This document shows, piece after piece, positions 39,685-48,677 of a DNA stretch of 64,000 nucleotides. The translations under genes were made by a program, and so were the position numbers. Origin of the DNA: an uncultured Gammaproteobacteria bacterium (lineage in GTDB: Bacteria > Pseudomonadota > Gammaproteobacteria > Pseudomonadales > Pseudohongiellaceae). Positions within the stretch are counted from its first letter, which is position 1, and every line of letters starts with the position of its first letter. Location of the stretch: NCBI GenBank assembly GCA_913061515.1, contig CAJXSF010000012.1, forward strand, positions 1-64,000, written 5' to 3'. The notes under the pieces were generated by a model. It saw nothing but the letters and a program-made list of their open reading frames with translations, was not told the origin of the DNA and searched no databases.

Positions 39685-40545
39685 GTGACGCTGATCATTG
39701 AGCCTAAGTCAAAAGATATTGGTTTTCCTGTGCGGCGTCTTTTGCCGGCACAGGAGTGCCAACGAGTAGGGCCTTTCATTTTCGTAGATCATATGGGGCC
39801 TGCGAAATTTGAAAAAGGCACCACGGCGGGAGATGTTCGGCAACATCCGCATATTGGCTTGGCCACGGTTACCTTTCTTTTCTCCGGAGCGATGATGCAT
39901 CGCGATAGTTTGGGGATTGTGCAAAGGATAGAGCCTGGTGCGATTAATCTAATGACGGCAGGTCGCGGGATTGTGCACTCGGAAAGAATGCCGGCCGATG
40001 TGCGCGACGAAGAGTGTGACGTTCAAGGTATACAGACATGGTTGGCCTTGCCAGTCGAGCAAGAGGAGATCGCCCCTAGTTTCGATCACTATGCGGCAGA
40101 GCAAATTCCTACAGTTCAATTGGCAGCTGGCTTTGTACGTGTGCTGATCGGCGAGTTAGAAGGCGTTAAGTCGCCTGTTTTGACTCATTCAAAAACGAGT
40201 TACTTTGAACTTAAGCTCAATGAAAATTCTGATTACTCAATTGATATTGCAGGGCAAGAGCTCGCTGTTTATTTGGTAAGCGGTGAGTTGATAGTCAATG
40301 GGGATAGGCTTAACGAGAATCAATTGTTAATCGGTGATGGCGTCTTGCGTTTAAGCACAGGCAGTGCGCCTTGTCATGCTATGGTTCTTGGTGGCGAGGC
40401 AATGGAAGGGAAACGCTATTTGCATTGGAACTTCGTGTCTTCACGGCTAGAGCGTATTAAGCAGGCAAGCGAGGATTGGGAGCAGAAACGCTTCACGCTC
40501 GTTCCTGGTGAAACCGAATTCATTCCACTGCCGAGTAAGATTTAA
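39685..40545 (+). CDS. Pirin family protein (second copy)
   Basis: PFIFVDHMGPAKFEKG, VRQHPHIGLATVTFLFSGAMMHRDSLG, GRGIVHSERMP. Confidence 0.9.
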   Translation: MTLIIEPKSKDIGFPVRRLLPAQECQRVGPFIFVDHMGPAKFEKGTTAGDVRQHPHIGLATVTFLFSGAMMHRDSLGIVQRIEPGAINLMTAGRGIVHSERMPADVRDEECDVQGIQTWLALPVEQEEIAPSFDHYAAEQIPTVQLAAGFVRVLIGELEGVKSPVLTHSKTSYFELKLNENSDYSIDIAGQELAVYLVSGELIVNGDRLNENQLLIGDGVLRLSTGSAPCHAMVLGGEAMEGKRYLHWNFVSSRLERIKQASEDWEQKRFTLVPGETEFIPLPSKI

Positions 40546-41993
40546 AGCAGTAGTGCGCGCCAATCCAAATTGGCCGCCCATAATAAAATGCCGCAGACAA
40601 GCGTGATGATTTGACTAACTCTATCTTTGAGCGCGAATACTATTGGGTCTTCCTCGATTTTACCCCGTGCTGCAAGCAACCAAATTCTGGTCACCGTGTA
40701 TAGCAATAGCGGGCATATCAACCAGAGAATCTCAGGTGTTAAATACTGTTCACGAGTGTCCTCGTTATTGATATAGAGCGCAAATACCATTACCGATAGA
40801 AATGCGCTGGCACAGCCAAACATGGCCATCATGTTGAGGTCTTGTGCAAGGTAGCCTCTGCCTTGGGTTTGCGCGATACCCGCTGCTCGTAAGTAATCAA
40901 GCTCAGTATAACGTTTTACAACCGCAAGGCTAAAAAACAAGAACATCGAAAACGCGAGCAACCAGAACGATGGAACCACAGAGATCGCTGCGGCGCCCGA
41001 AATAATTCGCAAGGTGTACAACGCCGCGAGTAAGATGACATCGACGAGCATAATGCGTTTAAGTACGAAGCTATATAAGCCTGTGCATAAATAGTAGAAG
41101 GCCAGAACAAAGCTAAACTCCCATGGCAAAAAGCTCGCTAATCCGAAGGCGGCGACCAGTAGCAACGGGCTCAATAAAAGACCGCTTAATAATGGTACGT
41201 CACCGGCTGCTAATGGGCGATGGCATTTACTTCGATGTTGTCGGTCACTACTAAGGTCGAGCAGGTCGTTGAGTAAATAGACACTAGAGGCACATAAGCC
41301 AAAGCAAAAGAATGCAATGACGGCATTCCAGATGGCGGCTGGGTCATTGAGTTCGTGGGCTAAGGCCAGAGGCAGGAATACTAAGGTATTCTTCAGCCAC
41401 TGATGCAAACGCAGGGTGCGAACATAATCCCTAAAGCGAGTGTTATTGTTTTCAAAATGTTTTTCAATCGTGCTGATGTTTGCGACTTTTTTAGTAAGGC
41501 TTGGGCTTGTATTGACAGTGATTGCGGCTTCGGCTTGCTGCCAAACTGCAAGATCTATTTTGCTATCACCTGCATAGACAAACGCCTGCGTGTCTTGGTT
41601 GATGCGTGCTAGTTTGCAACTACCGGAACAATTTGTTGTTTGATCACTGCCTATGGCAGTGTCAAAAATTCCTAAATGTTTCGCTACAGCATCGACTAAT
41701 TTTCGATTAGAAGCAGAAATTAAAACCAATTTTCTGCCGATTCTCTTCTGTTCTTTAAGGTAGTCTAGAAACGCTTTATTGTAAGGAAGAAGTTCGGGGT
41801 GAATATCACTACGGATCGCTATTTGGTGCTTTAGATTAGCTTTGCCCCGCAGTAGCCATACCGGCACTAAGAAGACAAACAGTAGATTGCTTTTGATTAG
41901 CCACAAGAAAGACTCTAATAGAAGATCGCTCTTTATGAGTGTGCCATCAAGGTCAACGTAGAGGGGAAGCTTCGTCTGAGTTGCTGTAGTCAT
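40542..41993 (-). CDS. HAD-UbiA fusion, decaprenyl-phosphate phosphoribosyltransferase-like
   Basis: N-terminal HAD DLDGTLIKSDLL; UbiA motif NDLLDLSSDRQHRSKCHRPLAAGDV and multiple TMs. Confidence 0.85.
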   Translation of the reverse strand: MTTATQTKLPLYVDLDGTLIKSDLLLESFLWLIKSNLLFVFLVPVWLLRGKANLKHQIAIRSDIHPELLPYNKAFLDYLKEQKRIGRKLVLISASNRKLVDAVAKHLGIFDTAIGSDQTTNCSGSCKLARINQDTQAFVYAGDSKIDLAVWQQAEAAITVNTSPSLTKKVANISTIEKHFENNNTRFRDYVRTLRLHQWLKNTLVFLPLALAHELNDPAAIWNAVIAFFCFGLCASSVYLLNDLLDLSSDRQHRSKCHRPLAAGDVPLLSGLLLSPLLLVAAFGLASFLPWEFSFVLAFYYLCTGLYSFVLKRIMLVDVILLAALYTLRIISGAAAISVVPSFWLLAFSMFLFFSLAVVKRYTELDYLRAAGIAQTQGRGYLAQDLNMMAMFGCASAFLSVMVFALYINNEDTREQYLTPEILWLICPLLLYTVTRIWLLAARGKIEEDPIVFALKDRVSQIITLVCGILLWAANLDWRALLL

Positions 41994-42233
41994 ATAAAGA
42001 GAATCTATCTAGTAGAGCGCGCCACTAGCTATCGCCATGCCGGCATAATATTGTTGTGGTCTTATGATGCCAGTACCGTCTTGTTCAATGCTAGTATTTA
42101 ACTACGATTAGTGGAATTAAAGGGTGAAATCGCGGCCATTGGGCTGCGCAAGAGAAGATTATGGTGGAAGAAGTAGGCGTCCACGGATGAATTAGAGTTC
42201 CTGAAGCAGCCTGGCTAGTCCTTCTGAGCAGCG

Positions 42234-42971
42234 TTAAAACTTCAATTTCTTAAAAATACTCTCGGGAATACTGCAGACGATCTGCATGATGTAGCGCCAA
42301 AAATAGGGTGCATAGACGGTAGGTTTGTTTCTGTCGATACCCTTTACAATGCAATGCGCGACTTGCTCAGGGCTTGCCCACAGCGCACCTTTTTTAATAT
42401 GGCTTGTCATGGGTGTGTCGACAAAGCCAGGTTTGATGTCAATCACATTGACATTGAAAGGAAATAATCGACCACGCAAGCCTTGTAAGTAGAGTGACAC
42501 CATCCCTTTCGCGGCACCGTAAATATAATTGGATTGTCGGCCTCGATCCCCTGCGACCGAGGTAACAACCGCGATGCTGCCATTGTTTTGTTGTTGCATT
42601 TTTTGCGCAAGTATATTGAGCAGTGATATGACACTTAAGGCGTTAACCTTGAATGCTTCGCTAGCTGCGTCGAAATCGACCTCGCAGAGCGACTGGTCTG
42701 GCAAGCTGCCATGGCAAATGAGTACTATGTCGATATGACCAAGAATATCCAAAGCCTGATCTATGACAGCTTCGTGAATGGCAAAATGGGTTGCATCGAA
42801 TGGGGCAAAGTCAACTGACGCTGCGCCGCGAATTTCTAGGTCGGCTTTTTGCTCTGCTAGCGTGGCGGTGTCACGCCCAAGTAAATAGAGTTGACACTGC
42901 TCCTGGGCATATAGTCGCGCGGTTGCTTTCGCAATGGCTGAGTTGGCGCCGATAATTAATATTGTTTTCAA
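42234..42971 (-). CDS. SDR-family oxidoreductase, DprE2-like
   Basis: GANSAIAKATARLY, catalytic YGAAKGMVSLYLQGLRGRL; adjacent to the DprE1-like gene. Confidence 0.82.
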   Translation of the reverse strand: MKTILIIGANSAIAKATARLYAQEQCQLYLLGRDTATLAEQKADLEIRGAASVDFAPFDATHFAIHEAVIDQALDILGHIDIVLICHGSLPDQSLCEVDFDAASEAFKVNALSVISLLNILAQKMQQQNNGSIAVVTSVAGDRGRQSNYIYGAAKGMVSLYLQGLRGRLFPFNVNVIDIKPGFVDTPMTSHIKKGALWASPEQVAHCIVKGIDRNKPTVYAPYFWRYIMQIVCSIPESIFKKLKF

Positions 42972-42995
42972 TGAGCTCTCCTTGTTCGATAGGGT

Positions 42996-44300
42996 CTAAA
43001 GACCTAGGCGCGTTGATTGTAGTGAGTTGCAGACTTTATTGGCGCCAATTCTCTCTCTTATTGATTGCATTTCTTCCCAGCGTGGATAGAAACGCTTGAA
43101 CATCGTTTCGCTCATGCGGGCATCTTTGGCAAGATAAAGACGGCCGCCATGATCGGCGACTATATGGTCGAGTTCATCTAGCAGCGAAAAGATACTTCTT
43201 TCTACTTTAAAATCCATTGCCAAGGTATAACCTTGCATTGGGAATGACAGCAAATTCTTGTTACTCGGTCCAAGTTTTTTTAAGACAGATAGAAATGAAC
43301 CTTTGCCTGCAGCGCTAACTGTGCTCAAGATACTTCTCATAGCGTCTAGCGCAGAAGGGTCAGGTATAACGCACTGGTATTGAACAAACCCTCTGCGTCC
43401 ATAGAGTCGATTCCAATGCGCAATGCTGTCTAATGGGAAAAAGTATTTGTAGGCTTCCAATTTTATCGCTTGTGTGGTGTTCGTGGGCTTATTGTAATAG
43501 GCAGAATTGAAGAGACGCATGCTATAGCGGTTAAGCATTTGGCTAGGAGTCGCAAACGGAATGCTGATAGTCCCCCTGCCCTGTTTTTTGAGCTGATTGT
43601 CTTTGGCGTGTTCGCCTAAATATAATAGAGAGCGGCCAAGATGTTCTTTTTGAGCCAGGCAGTCCAGCCATGCCACTGAATAGGAGCTGTCGTGATGATC
43701 CTCAAATTGTGCAAACACTTCTTCGAGATTTCTTGCTCGCAGGGTATTTTGCGTGATCGCAGAGCTGTGTATTTTTCGTAGCGACAATGTGGCTTCAAGA
43801 ATAACGCCTGTTAAGCCCATGCCTGCGCAAGTGGCGAAAAAAAGTTCGCTATTCTCGGTAACCGAGCATTGCACAATTTCTCCAGAGGGGAGCAATAGGC
43901 TCAGCGCGCTAATATGTTGGCAAAATGAGCCATCGACATGGTGGTTTTTGCCATGAATGTCGCTAGCAATTGCACCACCGACAGTGACAAAACGCGTGCC
44001 AGGGACCACAGGAAGAAACCATCCCCTAGGCATGAAAGTGTTCAATATGCTGTCGAGAGTGACGCCCGCAGCACAGCGCAATAGGCCAGTATCTTCACTA
44101 AACGCATAAAACTGGTCTACCCTTTCAGTGCAAATCACTTCGTCAGCAAGTGCGCTGTCCCCATAACTACGGCCGAGGCCTCTGGCGATTGCGCTGCCCC
44201 CAGATAGGCCGCTAAGGCTTTTCTGTAAAGCGGTGGCGGAGAGAGCCTTGTGTGTTTTACTTGCGCTGACCGGGTAGCGACCCCATGAATGTAGTTTCAT
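42996..44300 (-). CDS. FAD-binding oxidoreductase, DprE1-like (decaprenylphosphoryl-ribose 2'-oxidase family)
   Basis: ARGLGRSYGDSAL, PVVPGTRFVTVGGAIASDIHGKNHHVDGSFCQHI, GGRLYLAKDARM. Confidence 0.87.
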   Translation of the reverse strand: MKLHSWGRYPVSASKTHKALSATALQKSLSGLSGGSAIARGLGRSYGDSALADEVICTERVDQFYAFSEDTGLLRCAAGVTLDSILNTFMPRGWFLPVVPGTRFVTVGGAIASDIHGKNHHVDGSFCQHISALSLLLPSGEIVQCSVTENSELFFATCAGMGLTGVILEATLSLRKIHSSAITQNTLRARNLEEVFAQFEDHHDSSYSVAWLDCLAQKEHLGRSLLYLGEHAKDNQLKKQGRGTISIPFATPSQMLNRYSMRLFNSAYYNKPTNTTQAIKLEAYKYFFPLDSIAHWNRLYGRRGFVQYQCVIPDPSALDAMRSILSTVSAAGKGSFLSVLKKLGPSNKNLLSFPMQGYTLAMDFKVERSIFSLLDELDHIVADHGGRLYLAKDARMSETMFKRFYPRWEEMQSIRERIGANKVCNSLQSTRLGL

Positions 44301-44701
44301 GACGAGAGTCTTCTGGTGAATACAAAGCGTTTGTCGAGTTGATATTTCAAATAGTAACCACAGCTCAAGCCGAGAACGGCCCCAAGGTATCTCGCTTCTT
44401 TGCTCCCGAATAGGTAGTCAAATGTAAGCTCTGCCCCCCAAAACAACATGGTCGTTAGAACACCCGTGCTGGCATAAGCAATGAATTGCGTTGCGTCTTT
44501 ATTGAGCGGTTGCGTATCAGCCTTGAAGATATATTTGCGATCAAGCAGGTATTTAATCACGAGCCCAACTGCGGTACCGACGAGAATTGCGATCGCGAGC
44601 TCGAAAGCGCCGGAGTATAGCGCTAGCGTCATTTCTTGGCTTAAGAGATTCGCAGTGATTGCGACAATTGCAAAGAAACTATAAATGAGCGCAATGGTCA
44701 T
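44297..44701 (-). CDS. GtrA-family membrane protein
   Basis: 134 aa, four TM segments, GLVIKYLLDRKYIF and YYLKYQLDKRFVF; overlaps the DprE1-like start. Confidence 0.85.
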   Translation of the reverse strand: MTIALIYSFFAIVAITANLLSQEMTLALYSGAFELAIAILVGTAVGLVIKYLLDRKYIFKADTQPLNKDATQFIAYASTGVLTTMLFWGAELTFDYLFGSKEARYLGAVLGLSCGYYLKYQLDKRFVFTRRLSS

Positions 44702-44881
44702 GGTGTCCTTTTATGATGACGTGACGCATTCAATACGAAGAATAAAGTGTTTTTTGCACAGTACAGTGTAATGCGATTGTTGGCTACGCGGATTATAAGC
44801 TGTACGGGGTTTGCATGCACATGGGTGCTTGGGGCTCTAACTGTTATACTGCCTCCTATATTTATTCTAGGTTTGTTAATT

Positions 44882-45706
44882 ATGACGGCAAGTATTTTAC
44901 AATTTACCCGTGCGCTGGCGGTTCAGGCAGGCCAGCTTATTCTGCAAGAGCGAAATGCGGCAGTGAACCTAGAGACCAGTTTCAAGGATGGTGTCGAATT
45001 GGTTACGCAAGTGGATGTGATGGCTGAGGAGTTTATCTGCGATAGGATTCGCGAGGCTTTCCCTGAGCATCGGATCTTAGCTGAAGAGTCTGCCCCAGAT
45101 ATGCGAGACCTGTCGACCTATAAAGGGCCTCTATGGATTATTGACCCGATCGATGGCACGGTGAATTACGCCCATGGCCATTATCAAAGCGCCGTGTCTA
45201 TCGCCTATGTCGATCAAGGGCTTGTACAGTGTGGTGTCGTCTGCAATCCCTTCGTCGATGAAACGTTTCACGCACAGTTAGGGCAAGGGGCATTCTTAAA
45301 TGACAAAGCAATTAAGGTTGGTGAGAAGACAGAGCTGCGACGGTGTTTGATTGCCACGGGGTTTCCCTACGTTAAAGGGGACATGACGCCATTGCTAAGA
45401 AGAGTGGCGCTTGTGCTGCAAGAGTGTGCCGATTTGCGCCGTTTAGGCTCCGCGGCACTGGATATTTGCTGGGTGGCTATGGGGCGCATTGATGGCTATT
45501 ACGAGAATCTTAGCGTCTGGGATTTTGCTGCGGCACAACTGATTGCACGCGAGGCCGGTGCTCGCTACGGCCATTTTAAACCAGTGCCTGATGGGGTCAG
45601 CGCGCAGTTTCACAATAAGAATATTCTGATTGCAAACCCAACGCTGTACCCGCTGTTAGATGACCTTCTCAATCGCGCCGACGCAGTGCAATTAACTCTG
45701 CCTTAA
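44882..45706 (+). CDS. Inositol monophosphatase family protein
   Basis: ILAEES, WIIDPIDGTVNYAHGHYQSAVSIAY, GSAALDICWVAMGRIDGYYE, WDFAAAQLIAREAG. Start chosen at MTASILQFTR. Confidence 0.92.
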   Translation: MTASILQFTRALAVQAGQLILQERNAAVNLETSFKDGVELVTQVDVMAEEFICDRIREAFPEHRILAEESAPDMRDLSTYKGPLWIIDPIDGTVNYAHGHYQSAVSIAYVDQGLVQCGVVCNPFVDETFHAQLGQGAFLNDKAIKVGEKTELRRCLIATGFPYVKGDMTPLLRRVALVLQECADLRRLGSAALDICWVAMGRIDGYYENLSVWDFAAAQLIAREAGARYGHFKPVPDGVSAQFHNKNILIANPTLYPLLDDLLNRADAVQLTLP

Positions 45707-46587
45707 GTGCTGTGTTGTTGGCACAAAGATAGCCAGCTTTGAATGCCCGCACTGCGGTATTTTTGCTTGTGCAGAATGAAGTAAAAATTTCTTGTCCAAT
45801 CCCTAGAGGGGGCGCGTAGTTCAACAAGGCTTCCTCTAGCAAATGCCTCCTGCAGAGTTAGTGCAGACAAGCACCCTATCCCAAGATTGGCCTCAACAGC
45901 CCTTTTAATCGCTTCTGTGTGCTGTAATTCGAGTCTCAATTGGAGTTGCGGTAATAGTCCGTGCATGGCACGGTCAAACGCTTGCCGAGTCCCAGACCCT
46001 GCCTCGCGCACTATCCATTGGGCTTGTAGAAGCTGCTCATCGCTGAGTTCACGATATTGAGCAAAAGGGTGGGAGGGCGAGCAAAACAATACAAGTTCAT
46101 CTGCGCGCCAAGGAATAACCTCTAATGAGGCCTCTTGCAGCTCGCCTTCGATAAGCCCTACATCTAGTTCGAAGTTGCGAACCCGGCTGGCGATGGCTGC
46201 CGTATTTTCGACCGTCAATGAGACCTTCGCGCCTTGATGCAGTTTCATAAAGGCCGCCATAATGCTGACGGCAAGGTAGTTTCCTATGGTGAGGGTCGCC
46301 CCTACTTTGATTTCCCCAATCTCCGAGTGCAACGATAAGCCCTGCTCCAGCTCGCGAGCTTGCGCCATTAGGGCCTCGGCTCTGGGGCGAAGAGACTTGC
46401 CGAGTTCATTGAGTTGCAGGCGTTTGCCCGCGCGGTCAAATAATTGAATTGAAAAGCGTTGCTCTAAGTCTTGTAAAGCCGAACTGGCGGCAGATTGGGA
46501 CATGGATAAACTTGTGGCGGCTTGCGTAACGTTTTCAAAGTGAGCCGTCGCCAGAAAAACTTCAAGTTGTCGTAAAGTATAGTGCAT
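45703..46587 (-). CDS. LysR-family regulator, FinR-like by position
   Basis: MHYTLRQLEVFLATAHFENVTQAATSLSMSQSAASSALQDLEQRF; divergent from fpr. Confidence 0.88.
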   Translation of the reverse strand: MHYTLRQLEVFLATAHFENVTQAATSLSMSQSAASSALQDLEQRFSIQLFDRAGKRLQLNELGKSLRPRAEALMAQARELEQGLSLHSEIGEIKVGATLTIGNYLAVSIMAAFMKLHQGAKVSLTVENTAAIASRVRNFELDVGLIEGELQEASLEVIPWRADELVLFCSPSHPFAQYRELSDEQLLQAQWIVREAGSGTRQAFDRAMHGLLPQLQLRLELQHTEAIKRAVEANLGIGCLSALTLQEAFARGSLVELRAPSRDWTRNFYFILHKQKYRSAGIQSWLSLCQQHST

Positions 46588-46826
46588 CGCTCGTCATCCT
46601 CTTGGAAATGCCCCTAGGTCTTGAAATTCGGGGCGTCCCGCTGTATTGTCCCGCACCAAATATTGTATCAGACGAATTTATCTTTATATCAGAAAAACCG
46701 ATTAAGGATATGCTTATTATCTGTTTTGCGAATAGCTTAATGGTCGCTTAGAATGGGCGCAAGCTGCACGTGCCGCTTTAGCGCGTTGATAGAATAAACA
46801 CACGAAATTAGACGGGAATATTGGAA

Positions 46827-47597
46827 ATGGCTGCAATCTCTAAACAAAGCGTTACAAGTGTCCACCACTGGAATGAGTCCTTGTTTAGCTTTACCACAAC
46901 GCGAGATAAGTCGCTGCGTTTCGAGAATGGTCACTTTGTGATGGTCGGAATGGAAGTGGAAGGTCGCCCATTAATGCGTGCCTATAGTATTGCCAGTGCC
47001 AATTATGAAGAAGAGTTGGAATTCTTTAGCATTAAGGTTCCCGATGGTCCTTTGACCTCGCGTCTGCAGAACATCAAGGTCGGCGATGAGCTATTCATCA
47101 GCAGCAAACCTACAGGCACTTTGGTGGCAGACCATTTGCTACCGGGCCGCAATTTGTACTTATTAAGCACAGGGACGGGATTGGCACCTTTCATGAGCGT
47201 TATTCGTGACCCTGAAGTCTACGAGCGGTTTGAGAAGATTATTCTTGTGCACGGTGTTCGTCGCGTGGTTGATTTGGCCTACCATGAATTGATCACTGAG
47301 GAGCTTCCCAAGAATGAATTCTTTGGCGAAGAGGTGAGCAAGCAGCTGATTTACTACCCTACGGTCACCCGTGAGCAGTTTAAGAATACTGGGCGCGTTA
47401 CCGACCTAATGCTCAGCGGAAAATTATTTGAAGACATTGGCTTGCCTAAGCCGAACAAAGAAGACGATCGCTTCATGCTGTGCGGTAGCTCCGCTATGCT
47501 AAAAGATATTGGGCAGATCTTAGATGACTGGGGTTTTGATGAGTCCCGTCAGGGCATTAAAGCGGAATACGTGATTGAACGAGCATTTGTAGGCTAA
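46827..47597 (+). CDS. fpr: Ferredoxin-NADP reductase
   Basis: RAYSIAS, LLSTGTGLAPFMSVIRDPE, LCGSSAMLKDI, terminal AEYVIERAFVG. Confidence 0.95.
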   Translation: MAAISKQSVTSVHHWNESLFSFTTTRDKSLRFENGHFVMVGMEVEGRPLMRAYSIASANYEEELEFFSIKVPDGPLTSRLQNIKVGDELFISSKPTGTLVADHLLPGRNLYLLSTGTGLAPFMSVIRDPEVYERFEKIILVHGVRRVVDLAYHELITEELPKNEFFGEEVSKQLIYYPTVTREQFKNTGRVTDLMLSGKLFEDIGLPKPNKEDDRFMLCGSSAMLKDIGQILDDWGFDESRQGIKAEYVIERAFVG

Positions 47598-47617
47598 GCC
47601 GCTCATTGTGCAGTGAT

Positions 47618-47654
47618 AAAAAAAGGGCGTCTGTGAAAACAGACGCCCTTTTTT
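47618..47654. terminator. Bidirectional Rho-independent terminator
   Basis: AAAAAAAGGGCGTCTGT-GAAA-ACAGACGCCCTTTTTT. Confidence 0.88.
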
Positions 47655-47674
47655 ACGTGTATTGTAACTCTGGC

Positions 47675-48286
47675 TTATAGACCAGTGACCGCAGGGTGGA
47701 AGAAGCCGACTAAGCAACCTTTGGAGTCGGGAATCTCATCCATATCCACTACGCCACCAGCCAGAATCGTATCTAACGCGTCAGTAAGATAATGGTTATC
47801 GACTCTAGTGCGTTGCGTTTCATACCCTAAAGCGTCATTGATTGGCCCACGGAACACTGTTTCGTTAGTGCGTGGATCAATGATGAATACTTCAGCCGTA
47901 CGCTCTACACCCAAGGATTTGGCGACTGTTTGATCTTCATCTTTAAGAATCGGGAAGTCGATTTTAAAGTCGACCGCTTCTTTCTGAATGCGTGTCATAT
48001 CGTCTTGGATGAAAGAGTTCAGCATAAGGAACTCGATATTCTTGCTGCGGTAAGTCGCCGCAATCTCTTTGTATTCAGGAACTGATAGGCGTGCGATCGG
48101 GCAGCCTGAGCCGTGGATATACATCACGACATAGTCCTTGTCCGCGTAGTCGCTCATCGTGTGGGTCTCGCCCAGATGATCGACTAAGCTGAATTCTTTG
48201 ATTGGTTTGAGGTAGTCATCTGCTGCTGCGCCGAATGAGGCAAGCATCAATAAGCCACTCAGTAATACTCCAGAAATCTTTTTCAT
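47675..48286 (-). CDS. Secreted redoxin-domain protein
   Basis: Signal peptide, VVMYIHGSGCPIARLSVPEYKEIA, VERTAEVFIIDP. Confidence 0.8.
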   Translation of the reverse strand: MKKISGVLLSGLLMLASFGAAADDYLKPIKEFSLVDHLGETHTMSDYADKDYVVMYIHGSGCPIARLSVPEYKEIAATYRSKNIEFLMLNSFIQDDMTRIQKEAVDFKIDFPILKDEDQTVAKSLGVERTAEVFIIDPRTNETVFRGPINDALGYETQRTRVDNHYLTDALDTILAGGVVDMDEIPDSKGCLVGFFHPAVTGL

Positions 48287-48677
48287 TACTACACTCCTCC
48301 CGACAACCTTTTAGTTTTCATAGGGTCGTAATTGCATAAGGGGCGGTAAAATACTCCTTATTGACACCATGAGTCCACTTTATACAAGACTTATGTGCCA
48401 TCGCAAGGCATAGATTGTGACGAATTGTGATGTTGTGAGTGCGCCGAAGTGCTTAATTTTACACAAAAATTTCCAAATTGATGATGCTAAGCAACTGATT
48501 CTAGAGCGATTGCTCGGTGATCGCTAGTTTGTCGCCTTAGAGAAACTTGTCAGTGATGCAAGCGCAATAGCAACAAGGTATAGTAAGCCGCGTTAATTCA
48601 GTGCTGCAGACTGCCACTCTTCGCTAGAGGGGCTGCCCTTTAAGTCTCTGTCGTCACTCACCAAATTAAGGATAATT

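Noticed and set aside
44747-44881. N-terminal 45-aa hydrophobic extension of the IMPase ORF
   Set aside because: IMPase homology begins at MTASILQFTRALAVQ (44882); the upstream part is likely untranslated leader.
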